From NCBI RefSeq assembly GCF_008923245.1, contig NZ_WBOS01000005.1:1-64000 (forward strand): 64,000 bases of DNA. Reading direction: 5' to 3'. A program made the translations under genes and the position numbers. Position 1 is the first letter of the stretch; each line of letters begins with the position of its first letter. This DNA is from Cytobacillus depressus (lineage in GTDB: Bacteria > Bacillota > Bacilli > Bacillales > Cytobacillaceae). Below are positions 26,209-33,941 of this stretch, in pieces. The notes beneath the pieces are model-generated. The model ran no database searches. It was not told the origin of the DNA and saw nothing but the letters and a program-made list of their open reading frames with translations.

Positions 26209-27162
26209 TTACTTTAATAAAAATCCTGCAGATAAAGGATCTGTCGGATCTAATACATATGTTTGCATGCCTGTGATAAAGCCACGGCTCGTGAATATAT
26301 ACTTCTGCCCGCCTTCATAATCTTTCACTAATTGAACGGTTAAGCTGCTATTAAAAATACTTTCATTTTGAAGCGGCTGCTCCACAGAGATTCCGCCTTT
26401 TGCTAGCAAGCTTGTGCAGCAGGCGGCTGCCGTACCAAACCCTGGTGAGCGTACAATATAATTGTCTCTCCGGAAGGTTACGGTCTTGATTTTTCCACTC
26501 TCCAATAAAGAATCATCAAGTAAAACAACTCCGCTAATTGCGTCATTTGAGCTAAGAGCCTCGTTTACGGTTTGTCCCCATTTCTGTACTTCAGCGAGAT
26601 CGTCTAAATGAAGCTCAAATGGAACATCGGATTTATTGAAAATCGCGTATAAGCGGTCTGATTGCACAAGTGAATACTGTGTGTTGAGACCGGAATGATT
26701 TAAAGGTAAATCTGTTTGAATGACTTGACTTGGCTTGCTTTCCAGCTTGACTGAAATAACTTCATCATTTTTCATAACCGCGTGAACAGACACAACGCCG
26801 CTGATCGTCTCCAGCTTATATTCATTCGATTCCTTCGGTGATAAATGGCCGCATTCAAGTAAAGCTGTGATCACAGCCACTACTCCCCCGTATTGGAAAG
26901 GAACAGTTCCTTCATGATTGAAAAATACTACTGCAGCATCTGCCTCGCGATTAAATGGGGGCACAACGAGGCATCCATTTAATCCAGCAAATCCACGGGG
27001 TTCCTTTAATAGAAGGTTAATCTCCTCTTCATATGCACGAGGAAATTGCTCATCCAATTCCAACAAGCTTTGATAATGAATGAATGGCGCATCTTTAATA
27101 ATCCGGAAAGCTTCTCCTGCTACATGGATATCCGTTGCTGTATAAGCCTTTTGAATTTTCAT
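26209..27162 (-). CDS. Proline racemase-like protein lacking both catalytic cysteines
   Basis: A 317-residue member of the proline racemase fold: TDIHVAGEAFRII at the N-terminus, LLKEPRGFAGLNGCLV, and the ending GFITGMQTYVLDPTDPLSAG. At the first active-site position, where active members have MCGH, it reads FQYGG (Gln90 for Cys). At the second, where they have RSPCGTGT, it reads RSPGFGTAA (Gly241 for Cys). Racemase, epimerase or Cys/Thr dehydratase chemistry is therefore not expected. The frame is intact and its start overlaps the stop of the intact epimerase gene (ATGA). That argues for a kept function, perhaps as a partner subunit, ligand binder or new enzyme. All of these are inference. 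Confidence 0.85.
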   Translation of the reverse strand: MKIQKAYTATDIHVAGEAFRIIKDAPFIHYQSLLELDEQFPRAYEEEINLLLKEPRGFAGLNGCLVVPPFNREADAAVVFFNHEGTVPFQYGGVVAVITALLECGHLSPKESNEYKLETISGVVSVHAVMKNDEVISVKLESKPSQVIQTDLPLNHSGLNTQYSLVQSDRLYAIFNKSDVPFELHLDDLAEVQKWGQTVNEALSSNDAISGVVLLDDSLLESGKIKTVTFRRDNYIVRSPGFGTAAACCTSLLAKGGISVEQPLQNESIFNSSLTVQLVKDYEGGQKYIFTSRGFITGMQTYVLDPTDPLSAGFLLK

Positions 27163-28199
27163 TTTACGTCCTCCATTTCATGTTCCTCCATTGGGGGAAT
27201 AAGGAGAAATCCTTCTTTAAGCGGATCATCTTCGTTATAAAAGAATTTATGCATTCCCATGAGCCATGCGGATCCAGCAATTCGTGTCACGACAGCCGGC
27301 ACGCCATTGACGTCTGATTCCTCAAGGACATTTCCACGGAATAATGATCCAACAATGCTTTCATGGACAAATTCTTCACCCATCTTAATTTCTTTCCTTG
27401 AATACATGACAGCTAATTTTGCTGACGTCCCAGTTCCACATGGTGAGCGATCAATTCCTCCTGGGGGAACAATAACTGTGTTTTTCACATCAGCTTCTTC
27501 ATGTGTTGGCTCCGTGAAAAATTCAACATGAGTTAATCCCCTTATGAAAGGATGTTCTGGATGAATGATTTCCGTTTCGTCGTTAATCGTATTTCTAATT
27601 TTGATTGCTTTTTCAATAATTTTTGATGCATTTTCCGGCAGCAGCTCTAATCCAACCGATTTTGCATCGATAATAGCGTAGAAGTTCCCTCCGTAAGCGA
27701 TATCTCCATCCACCATTCCGATACCCTCTACATCAACGGAAACGCTTTTCAGTAGGAATGCTGGGATATTGCAGAAGGACACTTCCTTTGCTTTTCCATT
27801 TTCAACTGTAATTTCTACTTCCACTAGCCCAGCAGGTGTATCTAGATTGATTGAAGTAATAGGCTCTTGAACAGGTATTAAACCTGACTCCACTAATGCT
27901 GTGCAAACACCGATCGTGTCATGCCCGCACATCGGCAAATAACCACCCGTTTCAATATAAATCACGCCGATATCGGCTTCAGGATGACAAGGATCTGTTA
28001 ATAAAGCTCCAGACATGACATCATGGCCTCTCGGTTCATTCATTAATAATTTGCGAATCCAGTCATACTCTCTTTTCATATGGAGCATTTTTTCGGACAT
28101 CGTTTCTCCCTTTAGTTCCGGAAGACCGCTAATTAATGTCCGCGTTGGATTCCCTCCCGTATGCGTATCAATTGTTGTAAAAACTCTATCTGCCCTCAT
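27159..28199 (-). CDS. 4-hydroxyproline 2-epimerase / proline racemase
   Basis: A 346-residue cofactor-free enzyme. Both catalytic cysteines are present: Cys91 in LPMCGHDTIGV and Cys254 in [11 protein letters not shown]. In its operon it would turn trans-4-hydroxy-L-proline into cis-4-hydroxy-D-proline, the substrate of the FAD dehydrogenase encoded just upstream. The gene overlaps both neighbours by 4 bp (ATGA at each end), indicating translational coupling. A proline racemase activity is the alternative. The presence of the DapA-family and aldehyde dehydrogenase genes favours hydroxyproline. Confidence 0.9.
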   Translation of the reverse strand: MRADRVFTTIDTHTGGNPTRTLISGLPELKGETMSEKMLHMKREYDWIRKLLMNEPRGHDVMSGALLTDPCHPEADIGVIYIETGGYLPMCGHDTIGVCTALVESGLIPVQEPITSINLDTPAGLVEVEITVENGKAKEVSFCNIPAFLLKSVSVDVEGIGMVDGDIAYGGNFYAIIDAKSVGLELLPENASKIIEKAIKIRNTINDETEIIHPEHPFIRGLTHVEFFTEPTHEEADVKNTVIVPPGGIDRSPCGTGTSAKLAVMYSRKEIKMGEEFVHESIVGSLFRGNVLEESDVNGVPAVVTRIAGSAWLMGMHKFFYNEDDPLKEGFLLIPPMEEHEMEDVK

Positions 28200-29371
28200 C
28201 TGCTCAACACCCTTTCTGTAAAGCGGCTATAGCGTAACGGTTCAACAGGGATACATGTTTCTTTATCATTAATAAGCTCTTCGATAACCTTCCCAGTAAC
28301 AGCAGCAAGGCTAATGCCATCCCCTTCATGACCAGCCGCAATATAATAGTTTGGAATGTGGTCCACTTTAGAAACGATTGGCAAATGGTCCTCTGTCCAT
28401 GGACGTAAGCCTGCATAAGATCGAATGACCATCATATCCGCCATTTTCGGATAAAAGCGGATAGCACGATTAGCAATGCATTTTATAATCTCATTACTGA
28501 CTTTCGTATTAAATCCGACGAACTCCCTGCTGCTACCGATAAGGAAGTTTTGGCTTTCCGTTGGTTCAAAAACGAGCGCGACCCCGTATTTTTCAGTAAT
28601 CGGGTCTACTCTGCGCTGCCCGCCGAACTTAGAAATTAAGTAGCCAAACTCCATTACTTTCCTAGAACCTACATGCTCCTGCCTTGAAGCCACGATAATA
28701 TGGCCCTTCCTTGGCTCTATCGGGATGGAAAGATCAAGCATCTCACCCAATTTGGGAGCCCATATCCCCGCTGCATTTACAACATGATTTGCTGTAAACA
28801 CACCATTCGTTGTTTCAACAGTGAAAACTCCATTTAATTCTTTCTTCATTGATTTCACTTCTGTTTGCTTATACGCCTTCGCCCCAAATTTCTTTGCTGC
28901 ATCAAGTAAAGAAAAAGCAAGAAGATAAGGATTAACAGTAGAATCTGTTGCACATTCCAATCCGCCTAATAAATCGTCTGCAAAGAACTTGGAGTCTTGG
29001 AGGATGTCTTGGCGGTCAAGCATGCGGAATGGCAGGCCGGCTTCTTTTTGCCGATCTACCCATTTCTGCGCTGCCTCCATTTCCTCCTCAGATTCACAAA
29101 CAAGGATGCTTCCCGGTGCACGGTATTCAAATTTATGCTCTAATTCTCTGCTTAACTCATCTACTAATTTCTGACTGACTAGCGACATTTGACTATCAAA
29201 ACCTGGATCTTTATCAATAGCAAGGATGTTCCCGTCACATCTTGATGATGTCCCGCTAACAAATTCCCCTTTTTCAAGGATTGTTACGTCTCTTCCGGAC
29301 TTGGAAGTATAATAGGCAATTGAACAGCCAATAATTCCGCCGCCGATGACTAATACATCACAATGATTCAC
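28196..29371 (-). CDS. FAD-dependent D-amino acid / D-hydroxyproline dehydrogenase subunit
   Basis: A ~391-residue DAO-family flavoprotein. The FAD-binding motif VIGGGIIGCSIAYY and the acidic end of the second strand (TILEKG) are at the N-terminus; RSYAGLRPWTEDHLPIV and AAGHEGDGISLAAVTGK are at the C-terminus. It resembles the HcnC/LhpB-type catalytic subunit that oxidises cis-4-hydroxy-D-proline to the pyrroline. The other subunits appear to be the three genes at 31627-33459. I place the start at GTG 29371, behind AGGGAGA. The ATG at 29392 would leave almost no leader after the predicted sigma-54 start. Confidence 0.87.
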   Translation of the reverse strand: MNHCDVLVIGGGIIGCSIAYYTSKSGRDVTILEKGEFVSGTSSRCDGNILAIDKDPGFDSQMSLVSQKLVDELSRELEHKFEYRAPGSILVCESEEEMEAAQKWVDRQKEAGLPFRMLDRQDILQDSKFFADDLLGGLECATDSTVNPYLLAFSLLDAAKKFGAKAYKQTEVKSMKKELNGVFTVETTNGVFTANHVVNAAGIWAPKLGEMLDLSIPIEPRKGHIIVASRQEHVGSRKVMEFGYLISKFGGQRRVDPITEKYGVALVFEPTESQNFLIGSSREFVGFNTKVSNEIIKCIANRAIRFYPKMADMMVIRSYAGLRPWTEDHLPIVSKVDHIPNYYIAAGHEGDGISLAAVTGKVIEELINDKETCIPVEPLRYSRFTERVLSR

Positions 29372-29410
29372 ATAACCAATCTCCCTTCGCATAGCTGCTA
29401 TCTTTTCTAA

Positions 29411-29427
29411 TGCAAAATGTGTGCCAA
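29411..29427 (-). promoter_or_regulatory. Sigma-54 promoter of the hydroxyproline operon
   Basis: Minus strand TTGGCACACATTTTGCA: one mismatch to TTGGCACGNNNNTTGCW. Predicted transcription start near 29399. Confidence 0.85.
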
Positions 29428-29531
29428 CATATTAACTTCTTCAAAAGACAAAAAAATAATCTCTTAATCTTTCAATTTTTTCAAAAAATGATATTCTATT
29501 TGATGTGAATTTTAAAAAAATTTGATAATCT

Positions 29532-29572
29532 TGTGTAAAGGATTTTATACAGTGTGTAATTTTTTTTACACA
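29532..29572. promoter_or_regulatory. Tandem 20-bp palindromes, candidate enhancer sites
   Basis: Two adjacent palindromes, TGTGTAAAGGATTTTATACA (29532-29551) and TGTGTAATTTTTTTTACACA (29553-29572), are offset by 21 bp, two helical turns. They lie 105-160 bp upstream of the hydroxyproline operon promoter and directly ahead of the activator gene's ribosome site. That fits both enhancer and autoregulatory roles. Confidence 0.65.
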
Positions 29573-29589
29573 AAAGGAGGGGTCATCTT

Positions 29590-31245
29590 ATGCTTTCTTT
29601 ACCATCGATAAAAAAAATAATTGAAAATAATTTAATAAAGTTGTCATCTGAGGAATGGATTACAGAAAAGGATGGAGAATACTATGTTGGCTCATCTGGA
29701 TTTCCAAGTTCAACTGTTCGGTTGGGAGACTCATTCGAATCATTAGTCAAACTAAATAAAAATCTTTCAACAGTAGTAGTTTTAGGTTTAGAAGAAAAAA
29801 CTATTGGTTATTTCACTTCTTCTCAAATTATTGATTTCCTTCATCATACCTATAATCAATTAAAAGCATTCTATGAAACAGTAATCCGCACAATGGATGC
29901 TTCGGTTACAGTGATTGATGCCGATGAGCGCGTTCGTACTTGGACTGAAGGGGCAGAAAAAATCTTTTCGGTCAAGGAAAGTGACATACTAGGGCGTCCC
30001 ATTACCGATTTTTTCGAACATAAAGACCTAGAAATTTTGCAATCTCTCTATAAAGGGAAAAGAATTACAGGGCAGCACCATCAGCCTCGTTCAGATTTAT
30101 TCGTCCTGATCAACTCTAATCCTGTTTATCTTAACGATCAAATCATTGGGGCAGTTGTTTCGGAAACAGACGTTACTAGTCAAGTTGTCCTAAATGAGAA
30201 ACTATTTAATATGTCTACAGAAGTCCACCGTTTAGAACAAGAGGTGGCAAAATATAAACATTCCGTCGATCCATTTAATTTAATTAAAGGCAATAGCACC
30301 GCATTACAAAGAACGATACAGTTAGCGAAAAAAGTATGCTCCGTCAAGTCAACAGTGCTGATTCTTGGAGAAAGCGGTGTCGGCAAAGAGGTATTTGCAA
30401 AAGCGATCCATGATGCTAGCGAAGGAGTAAACGCACCATTTATTTCAATCAACTGCGGGGCAATCCCTCCCTCTTTATTTGAAAGTGAATTTTTCGGATA
30501 TGAGCGTGGTGCTTTCTCTGGGGCTGATCAAAAGGGGAAAAAGGGGAAAATCGAATTAGCGAAAGGCGGCACATTGTTTTTAGATGAAATTGGAGAATTG
30601 CCGCTTGAGATGCAAGTTAAATTACTGCGCGTACTTCAAGAAAGAAGGTTTTACCGGGTTGGTGGCGAAAAAGAAATTGATACGGATTTTCGGGTGATTG
30701 CGGCTACAAATAGAAATTTATTCGATCTCATGAATGAGGGTCAATTTCGGGAAGATCTATATTACCGCCTAAATGTTGTTAGTTTACATATCCCTCCTTT
30801 AAGGGAAAGACGCGAAGATATTATTGAGCTCACACACTATTTTTTAAATGACTTTTCTATTATATATCAAAGACCTATACACCAGTTTTCACAAGAGGTC
30901 ATGCAGGATATGCTCCGTTACGACTGGCCAGGAAATATTCGGGAGCTAAGGAATGCCGTTGAACGTCTCGTTGTTTTTGCCACCGACGGCTCAGTTAAAA
31001 AGGAATACTTGCCTTTTCACTCTCAATCAAATGAGCATGTAATCAATAAAACCCTTGTACAAGATGGTGCAAATGAATTAGATCAGACCATTTTGCCTCT
31101 TCAAGATGAAATGGATCTGCATGAAAGAAAAGTCCTTGAAAAAGCACTCCAAATCACGAACGGCAATAAATTAGAATGTGCAAAAAAGCTCGGAATCACG
31201 AGGGCTACCCTGTATAATCGCCTCAAACGTCTAGGAATATCATAA
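29590..31245 (+). CDS. Sigma-54-dependent transcriptional activator (PAS-AAA-Fis)
   Basis: A 551-residue enhancer-binding protein. An N-terminal sensing region (about 1-90) and a PAS domain (about 92-200) are followed by an AAA+ domain (about 230-465) and a Fis-type helix-turn-helix (about 510-551). The AAA+ part has Walker A GESGVGKE at 260-267, the sigma-54 contact loop GAFSGA at 307-312 (Ser in place of the usual Thr), and Walker B GGTLFLDEIGE. It is divergent from the hydroxyproline operon, whose -24/-12 promoter it should activate. The architecture is like the PrdR-type regulators of proline metabolism. The PAS ligand is presumably (hydroxy)proline or a derivative, but that is inference. 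Start ATG follows AAGGAGGGG. Confidence 0.92.
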   Translation: MLSLPSIKKIIENNLIKLSSEEWITEKDGEYYVGSSGFPSSTVRLGDSFESLVKLNKNLSTVVVLGLEEKTIGYFTSSQIIDFLHHTYNQLKAFYETVIRTMDASVTVIDADERVRTWTEGAEKIFSVKESDILGRPITDFFEHKDLEILQSLYKGKRITGQHHQPRSDLFVLINSNPVYLNDQIIGAVVSETDVTSQVVLNEKLFNMSTEVHRLEQEVAKYKHSVDPFNLIKGNSTALQRTIQLAKKVCSVKSTVLILGESGVGKEVFAKAIHDASEGVNAPFISINCGAIPPSLFESEFFGYERGAFSGADQKGKKGKIELAKGGTLFLDEIGELPLEMQVKLLRVLQERRFYRVGGEKEIDTDFRVIAATNRNLFDLMNEGQFREDLYYRLNVVSLHIPPLRERREDIIELTHYFLNDFSIIYQRPIHQFSQEVMQDMLRYDWPGNIRELRNAVERLVVFATDGSVKKEYLPFHSQSNEHVINKTLVQDGANELDQTILPLQDEMDLHERKVLEKALQITNGNKLECAKKLGITRATLYNRLKRLGIS

Positions 31246-31510
31246 AGTGAAACTTCATTCAGTGGGGCGTACTTTCCCACTGAATGTTAATTGAACTTAT
31301 CACGCTCAAAGCGCCACGTCCTCCCAAAAGCTCTGCTTTTGGTCGTGCGATGTCTAGCTGCCGCAGTATTCCTTGTCCTGTGGCTTTCGCCTGACTAGGA
31401 CATCGTGTCCGTTGTCGGGCCTTTACGGGCAGTTGATCTCCCACCTAAACATCCCCGATTTATCTAAAATTTTGAAGTGGTAGTCTTACTGCCCGTTAAT
31501 CTTCGATAAC
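31242..31510 (+). repeat. 269-bp repeat family, copy 2
   Basis: Same length as copy 1 (1120-1388) but in the opposite orientation. It starts ATAAAGTGAAAC, overlapping the TAA stop of the activator gene, and ends TTAATCTTCGATAA, 13 bp before a sigma-54 promoter. It fills most of the 31246-31523 gap and contains no reading frame that matches a known protein. Confidence 0.85.
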
Positions 31511-31523
31511 CTATTACTCTAAA

Positions 31524-31540
31524 TTGGTACGTTTTTTGCA
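31524..31540 (+). promoter_or_regulatory. Sigma-54 promoter of the iron-sulfur/flavoprotein operon
   Basis: TTGGTACGTTTTTTGCA: a single mismatch (C to T) from TTGGCACGNNNNTTGCW. It lies 87 bp upstream of the first start codon. Confidence 0.85.
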
Positions 31541-31626
31541 TAGTAATTTCATAGTGAGCGGATTGGTCTGCCAATCTCAAACTAAATTTGTGGTATTTAA
31601 GAGTAAAAACTAGAGGAGGTTTCCTA

Positions 31627-31902
31627 ATGAACAACCATGAGGCAATTATCATCTGCCGCTGTGAAGAAGTTACTTACGGACAGCTGCGTTCTACGGCAGA
31701 AGAACATCAATGCACAGCTAGGGAATTAAAACTGCGAACGAGAGCAGGAATGGGTTTTTGCGGAGGACGCACATGCAGAATTCCGTTAGATAGAATTATA
31801 GAAAATGTGATCCCAAATGTTTCTCAAGGGGATATTCCATTGAAGTACCAGCCGCCGATCCGTCCGGTCACATTTGGAATGGTAGGTGAAAAAAATGACT
31901 AG
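31627..31902 (+). CDS. BFD-like [2Fe-2S] subunit of D-hydroxyproline dehydrogenase
   Basis: A 91-residue protein. Cysteines in IICRCEEVTYG near the N-terminus and GMGFCGGRTC about 30 residues later form a BFD-type [2Fe-2S] binding pattern (CxC...CxxxxC here). Small BFD-like proteins or domains accompany heteromeric proline/hydroxyproline and octopine-type dehydrogenases. The ATG at 31627 has AGAGGAGG in front. The gene opens a three-gene operon and overlaps the next start by 8 bp. It probably passes electrons from the FAD subunit at 28196-29371. Confidence 0.82.
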   Translation: MNNHEAIIICRCEEVTYGQLRSTAEEHQCTARELKLRTRAGMGFCGGRTCRIPLDRIIENVIPNVSQGDIPLKYQPPIRPVTFGMVGEKND

Positions 31903-32227
31903 AATAATTGATCATCCGGTTTTAGGTAAATTAGACGAACGTAAGGCTGTTCCTTTTACTTTTGATGAAAAAACGTATGAAGCATTTGAAAATGAAACAA
32001 TTGCTGCAGCCCTTTTGGCGAACGGGATTAGAAAACTGCGCGTTCATGAGGATTGCGGGACGCCACGCGGATTCTACTGTAATATTGGCCACTGTATGGA
32101 ATGTCGTGTCACTGTCAACAACCAAGCAAACGTCAGAGCCTGTTTAACAGTTGTCGAAAAAGACATGGTCGTTGAAAGCGGGAAGCATCTACCTAATATT
32201 GTAAGAAAGATGGTGGAACAGCAATGA
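31895..32227 (+). CDS. 2Fe-2S ferredoxin-like subunit (HcnA/LhpF type)
   Basis: About 110 residues with the 2Fe-2S ferredoxin-like fold used as gamma subunit in HcnABC/D-hydroxyproline dehydrogenases. The cluster ligands are in CGTPRGFYCNIGHCMECRV and RACLTV. A GTG at 31886 is in frame but belongs to the ribosome site AGGTG, so the ATG at 31895 is the likely start. The stop overlaps the next gene's ATG (ATGA). Together with its neighbours it should make the electron-transfer part of the dehydrogenase. Confidence 0.87.
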   Translation: MTRIIDHPVLGKLDERKAVPFTFDEKTYEAFENETIAAALLANGIRKLRVHEDCGTPRGFYCNIGHCMECRVTVNNQANVRACLTVVEKDMVVESGKHLPNIVRKMVEQQ

Positions 32228-33459
32228 TGGATGTAATTGTGATTGGAGGGGGGCCAGCTGGATTAGCCGGAGCCATCGCAAGTGCTTCTTCGGGCCTGAA
32301 GGTAACTGTCATTGATGAATTTGTGAAGCCTGGTGGCAGATTGCTCGGCCAGCTCCATGAAGAACCATCTGGGGAATGGTGGAATGGGATTAAAGAATCA
32401 GAGCGACTCCATCTCGAAGCAAAAAAATTAGCTGTCGATATTCGCTGTGGGGTATCTGTTTATAATTTAGAAAAAGACGATGAGCTATGGAATGTACATA
32501 CAAGCATTGGAACATTAACAGCTCCAAATGTACTATTAGCTACTGGTGCAGCTGAATACCCAATTCCACTTCCAGGATGGACGCTCCCTGGCGTTATGTC
32601 CATTGGCGCAGCCCAAGTCATGACGAATGTACATCGTGTTCAAGTCGGGAAGAATGGGATCATTATCGGAGCGAATATTTTAGCCTTTGCGATTTTAAAT
32701 GAATTGCAATTAGCTGGTATTCATGTCGATCGGATCGTTCTTCCTGAAAAAGGCCCATTAAGTGGGGATGCAGGCGAACCAGAAGAAGTCATGAAATCAT
32801 TGCTAAATGCTGCACATCTAGCCCCATCCCCACTTTTACGGATGGGAAGTAAGTTTATGAAAAATGATTGGTTCCGTAAGATGGGAATGAAGTTTTTCCC
32901 GAAAAATGGCGTGAAAGTAAATGGGACACCTTTGCTCCTACGAAAAGCCGCTTTAGAAATAATCGGAACAGAACAGGTTGAAGGGGTACGAGTAGCTGAT
33001 ACAGATGAGTTCGGAAACGTTATACCTGGTACGGAAACCATTTATGAGGCTGATTTTGTTTGTATTGCAGGCGGCTTATATCCGTTAGCGGAACTTGCCG
33101 CTGTTGCAGGCTGTCCATTCCAGTATATTCCCGAGCTTGGCGGCCATATACCCCATCATTCTGAAACGATGGATACCCCGCTTAGCGGTCTTTATGTAGC
33201 TGGAAATATTACCGGAATTGAAAGTGGAAAAATCGCTATGGCACAAGGAACAATCGCTGGTTATTCCATTGCTAAACATGCTGATAAGGGCGGAGCCGCC
33301 ATTGAAGAAAAGCTACAGCAGGCTATACAGAATATCCATATCGTCCGCGAACAAGCAGCTATTCAATTTAACTCGGAAATTGATAAGGGAAGAAGAAAAA
33401 TGTACGAGCTTTGGGAAAGACTATATTCAAGTAAAAAATCTGAATCGAAAATAAGCTAA
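32224..33459 (+). CDS. FAD/NAD(P)-binding oxidoreductase subunit (HcnB/LhpE type)
   Basis: A 411-residue flavoprotein of the pyridine nucleotide-disulfide oxidoreductase fold. It has an N-terminal FAD motif VIGGGPAGLAGAIAS, then GGRLLGQLHEEPSGEW, VLLATGAAEYPIPLPGWTLP, a second dinucleotide region NGIIIGANILAFAI and the C-terminal FAD contact GLYVAGNITGIESGKIAMAQ. This layout is that of the HcnB-type subunit of amino acid dehydrogenase complexes. Its partner catalytic subunit (28196-29371) is in the divergent operon, with the activator gene between them. Confidence 0.88.
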   Translation: MMDVIVIGGGPAGLAGAIASASSGLKVTVIDEFVKPGGRLLGQLHEEPSGEWWNGIKESERLHLEAKKLAVDIRCGVSVYNLEKDDELWNVHTSIGTLTAPNVLLATGAAEYPIPLPGWTLPGVMSIGAAQVMTNVHRVQVGKNGIIIGANILAFAILNELQLAGIHVDRIVLPEKGPLSGDAGEPEEVMKSLLNAAHLAPSPLLRMGSKFMKNDWFRKMGMKFFPKNGVKVNGTPLLLRKAALEIIGTEQVEGVRVADTDEFGNVIPGTETIYEADFVCIAGGLYPLAELAAVAGCPFQYIPELGGHIPHHSETMDTPLSGLYVAGNITGIESGKIAMAQGTIAGYSIAKHADKGGAAIEEKLQQAIQNIHIVREQAAIQFNSEIDKGRRKMYELWERLYSSKKSESKIS

Positions 33460-33465
33460 GTAAGA

Positions 33466-33497
33466 TTGATGCGGGGCCGGGCCCCTCCCCGCATCAA
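33466..33497 (+). terminator. Terminator after the dehydrogenase subunit operon
   Basis: Stem TTGATGCGGGG/CCCCGCATCAA with a 10-base loop, then TTCTAATC. The stem is strong and the T tract weak. The remaining ~440 bp to the Liv operon show no clear promoter. Confidence 0.65.
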
Positions 33498-33941
33498 TTC
33501 TAATCTGGATATATCGGGTAATTAATAAACTATTTCCCGGATAACTAACTTCATATATTTTCCAACTTCACCAATCTATTACTATTCAAACATAGCACTT
33601 CGGAAGGACAAGCCAATATTCCTATAATAAGAAAGTCACAGACAAATAAATTTTTACTAGAAATTATTTTCAGAATATTATACACTTTCTGAAAGATGCT
33701 GTTTTTTTCTTTCACTCACAATCCTTCAAACACGTCAGCGCTTTAGTAAAGAAAGGGCTAGATCATACATAATATTCTGCACCTCACAACAATGAACTTA
33801 CAACCTTCCCTTTCCTTTGAAATTTAGAAATCTAGTTTTAAGGAGGTGAAAGTTCGTTCCTATCCTATTTTTTAAAGTCATTCAATAAAACTAGTCAGAA
33901 AGTACAGTAAATGAAAAAAACATTTAAAAGGGGTGTTTCAT

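Noticed and set aside
29480-29500. ATTTTTTCAAAAAAT as a CodY box
   Set aside because: Palindromic but too many mismatches to AATTTTCWGAAAATT in very AT-rich DNA.
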